64,000 bases of DNA from Meconema thalassinum (lineage: Eukaryota > Arthropoda > Insecta > Orthoptera > Tettigoniidae). The notes under the pieces are model-generated. The model was not told the origin of the DNA and did no database searches. It saw nothing but the letters and a program-made list of their open reading frames with translations. Below are positions 63,512 to 64,000 of this stretch, one piece after another; positions within the stretch are counted from its first letter, which is position 1; the number at the start of each line of letters is the position of its first letter. A program made the translations under genes and the position numbers. Location of the stretch: NCBI GenBank assembly GCA_946902985.2, contig OX336388.2, forward strand, positions 1,700,567,978 through 1,700,631,977, read 5' to 3'.

Positions 63512-63593
63512 AAACTCAGCAATTTTTCTAGGTCTATGCCATGTCAAAAGCCCACACAAGACATGGCATAAACCTAGAAAAATTGCTGAGTTT
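63512..63593. repeat. 34-bp-stem hairpin with 14-nt loop
   Basis: 63512-63545 and 63560-63593 are inverted copies with a single mismatch. The loop is AAAAGCCCACACAA. The size resembles a pre-miRNA or a tiny MITE. No flanking duplication was identified. Confidence 0.85.
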
Positions 63594-63654
63594 CAAAAAT
63601 AAAGTTGATGTCGATAGGGCAGAAGAGCAATAAAATAGAACGCCGGGTACGAGG

Positions 63655-64000
63655 AGTTACATCGGATTAGGTGGACAATTTTAAGTACGTGGGCTGTATA
63701 TTCTCTCAAGATGGTAGGATGGGGAAAGAGTCGACGTGGAGAAAAGTTAGTGCAGTGAGTTCTCAGTTGCAATCTACATTACTCCTCTAGAAAGAAGTTA
63801 ATATAGTGATGAAACTCTCGCTACATCGCTCAGTATTTAGACTGACCTTGCGGTATGGAAGTGACAGGATATCTGATACACAACTGATATGAGGGTAGCA
63901 CGAATGTTTACTGGAAGCAATGGCGTAATGAAGAGATACAGATTAATGTAGAATCGGTCAGTTTTCACTACTTTTCAGGAGACAGATAAAAAGTCGTGGA
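63655..64000 (+). pseudogene. LINE reverse-transcriptase fragment (RTE-like), cut by window end
   Basis: Reads VDNFKYVGCIFSQDGRMGKE then TWRKVSAVSSQLQSTLL, the segment just after the RT catalytic motif in RTE-like LINEs (a KYLG-type motif). A stop follows near 63788, and a LTLRYGSD-like segment around 63840-63865 continues the family pattern. Degenerate; the rest lies beyond the window. Confidence 0.6.

Overview
This is a 64 kb piece of a repeat-dominated animal nuclear genome. The large insect-type non-LTR retrotransposons, mariner, Tc1-like and piggyBac-like elements, a BEL/Pao LTR element and many tRNA-derived SINEs point to an arthropod, most likely an insect with a large genome. An orthopteran or other polyneopteran is my guess; the sequence does not prove it. 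I found no prokaryotic signals, rRNA genes, functional tRNA genes or CRISPR arrays. The only host-gene candidate is one 54-nt exon-like segment at 7554-7607.

Layout. 0-10 kb: SINEs, a decayed 1.3 kb mariner (4639-5949), the exon candidate, and AT-rich sequence. 10-20 kb: two diverged 1.4 kb direct repeats; a 5S rRNA-derived SINE nested in a tRNA-derived SINE; a foldback element with a SINE landed on its end; and a 2.2 kb internally repetitive non-coding element (family D, copy 1). 20-27 kb: a LINE fragment and a complete but broken BEL/Pao retrotransposon (21116-26755) with short LTRs and a 5-bp target duplication. 27-45 kb: an inverted-repeat element, an unrecognised 182-codon ORF behind a TATA box, an LTR-like stretch, an R1-like LINE remnant, a piggyBac-like MITE, two deleted mariner-type transposons, many SINEs and a 950-bp palindrome. 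45.9-57.3 kb: a four-level nest. A tandem palindromic repeat is split by family D copy 2, which is split by LINE B, which is split inside its ORF1 by LINE A. LINE A has both ORFs open (233 and 1002 codons). 57-64 kb: LINE tails, a deleted Tc1-like element carrying a SINE on its end, a 65-bp minisatellite and a 34-bp-stem hairpin.

How the parts relate. The coding capacity is almost entirely reverse transcriptase/endonuclease or transposase. LINE A and LINE B share a 3' stem-loop followed by an (ATCT)n tail, which looks like the signal their reverse transcriptases recognise. The SINEs fall into modules: family B joins the central domain of family C to the 3' tail of family A. Target-site duplications were found directly for eight insertions (BEL/Pao, the 5S SINE, both C-type plus-strand SINEs, three A-type SINEs and the 6641 SINE), so the relative order of many insertions can be read from the sequence. 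Family names A-I and D are labels used only here.
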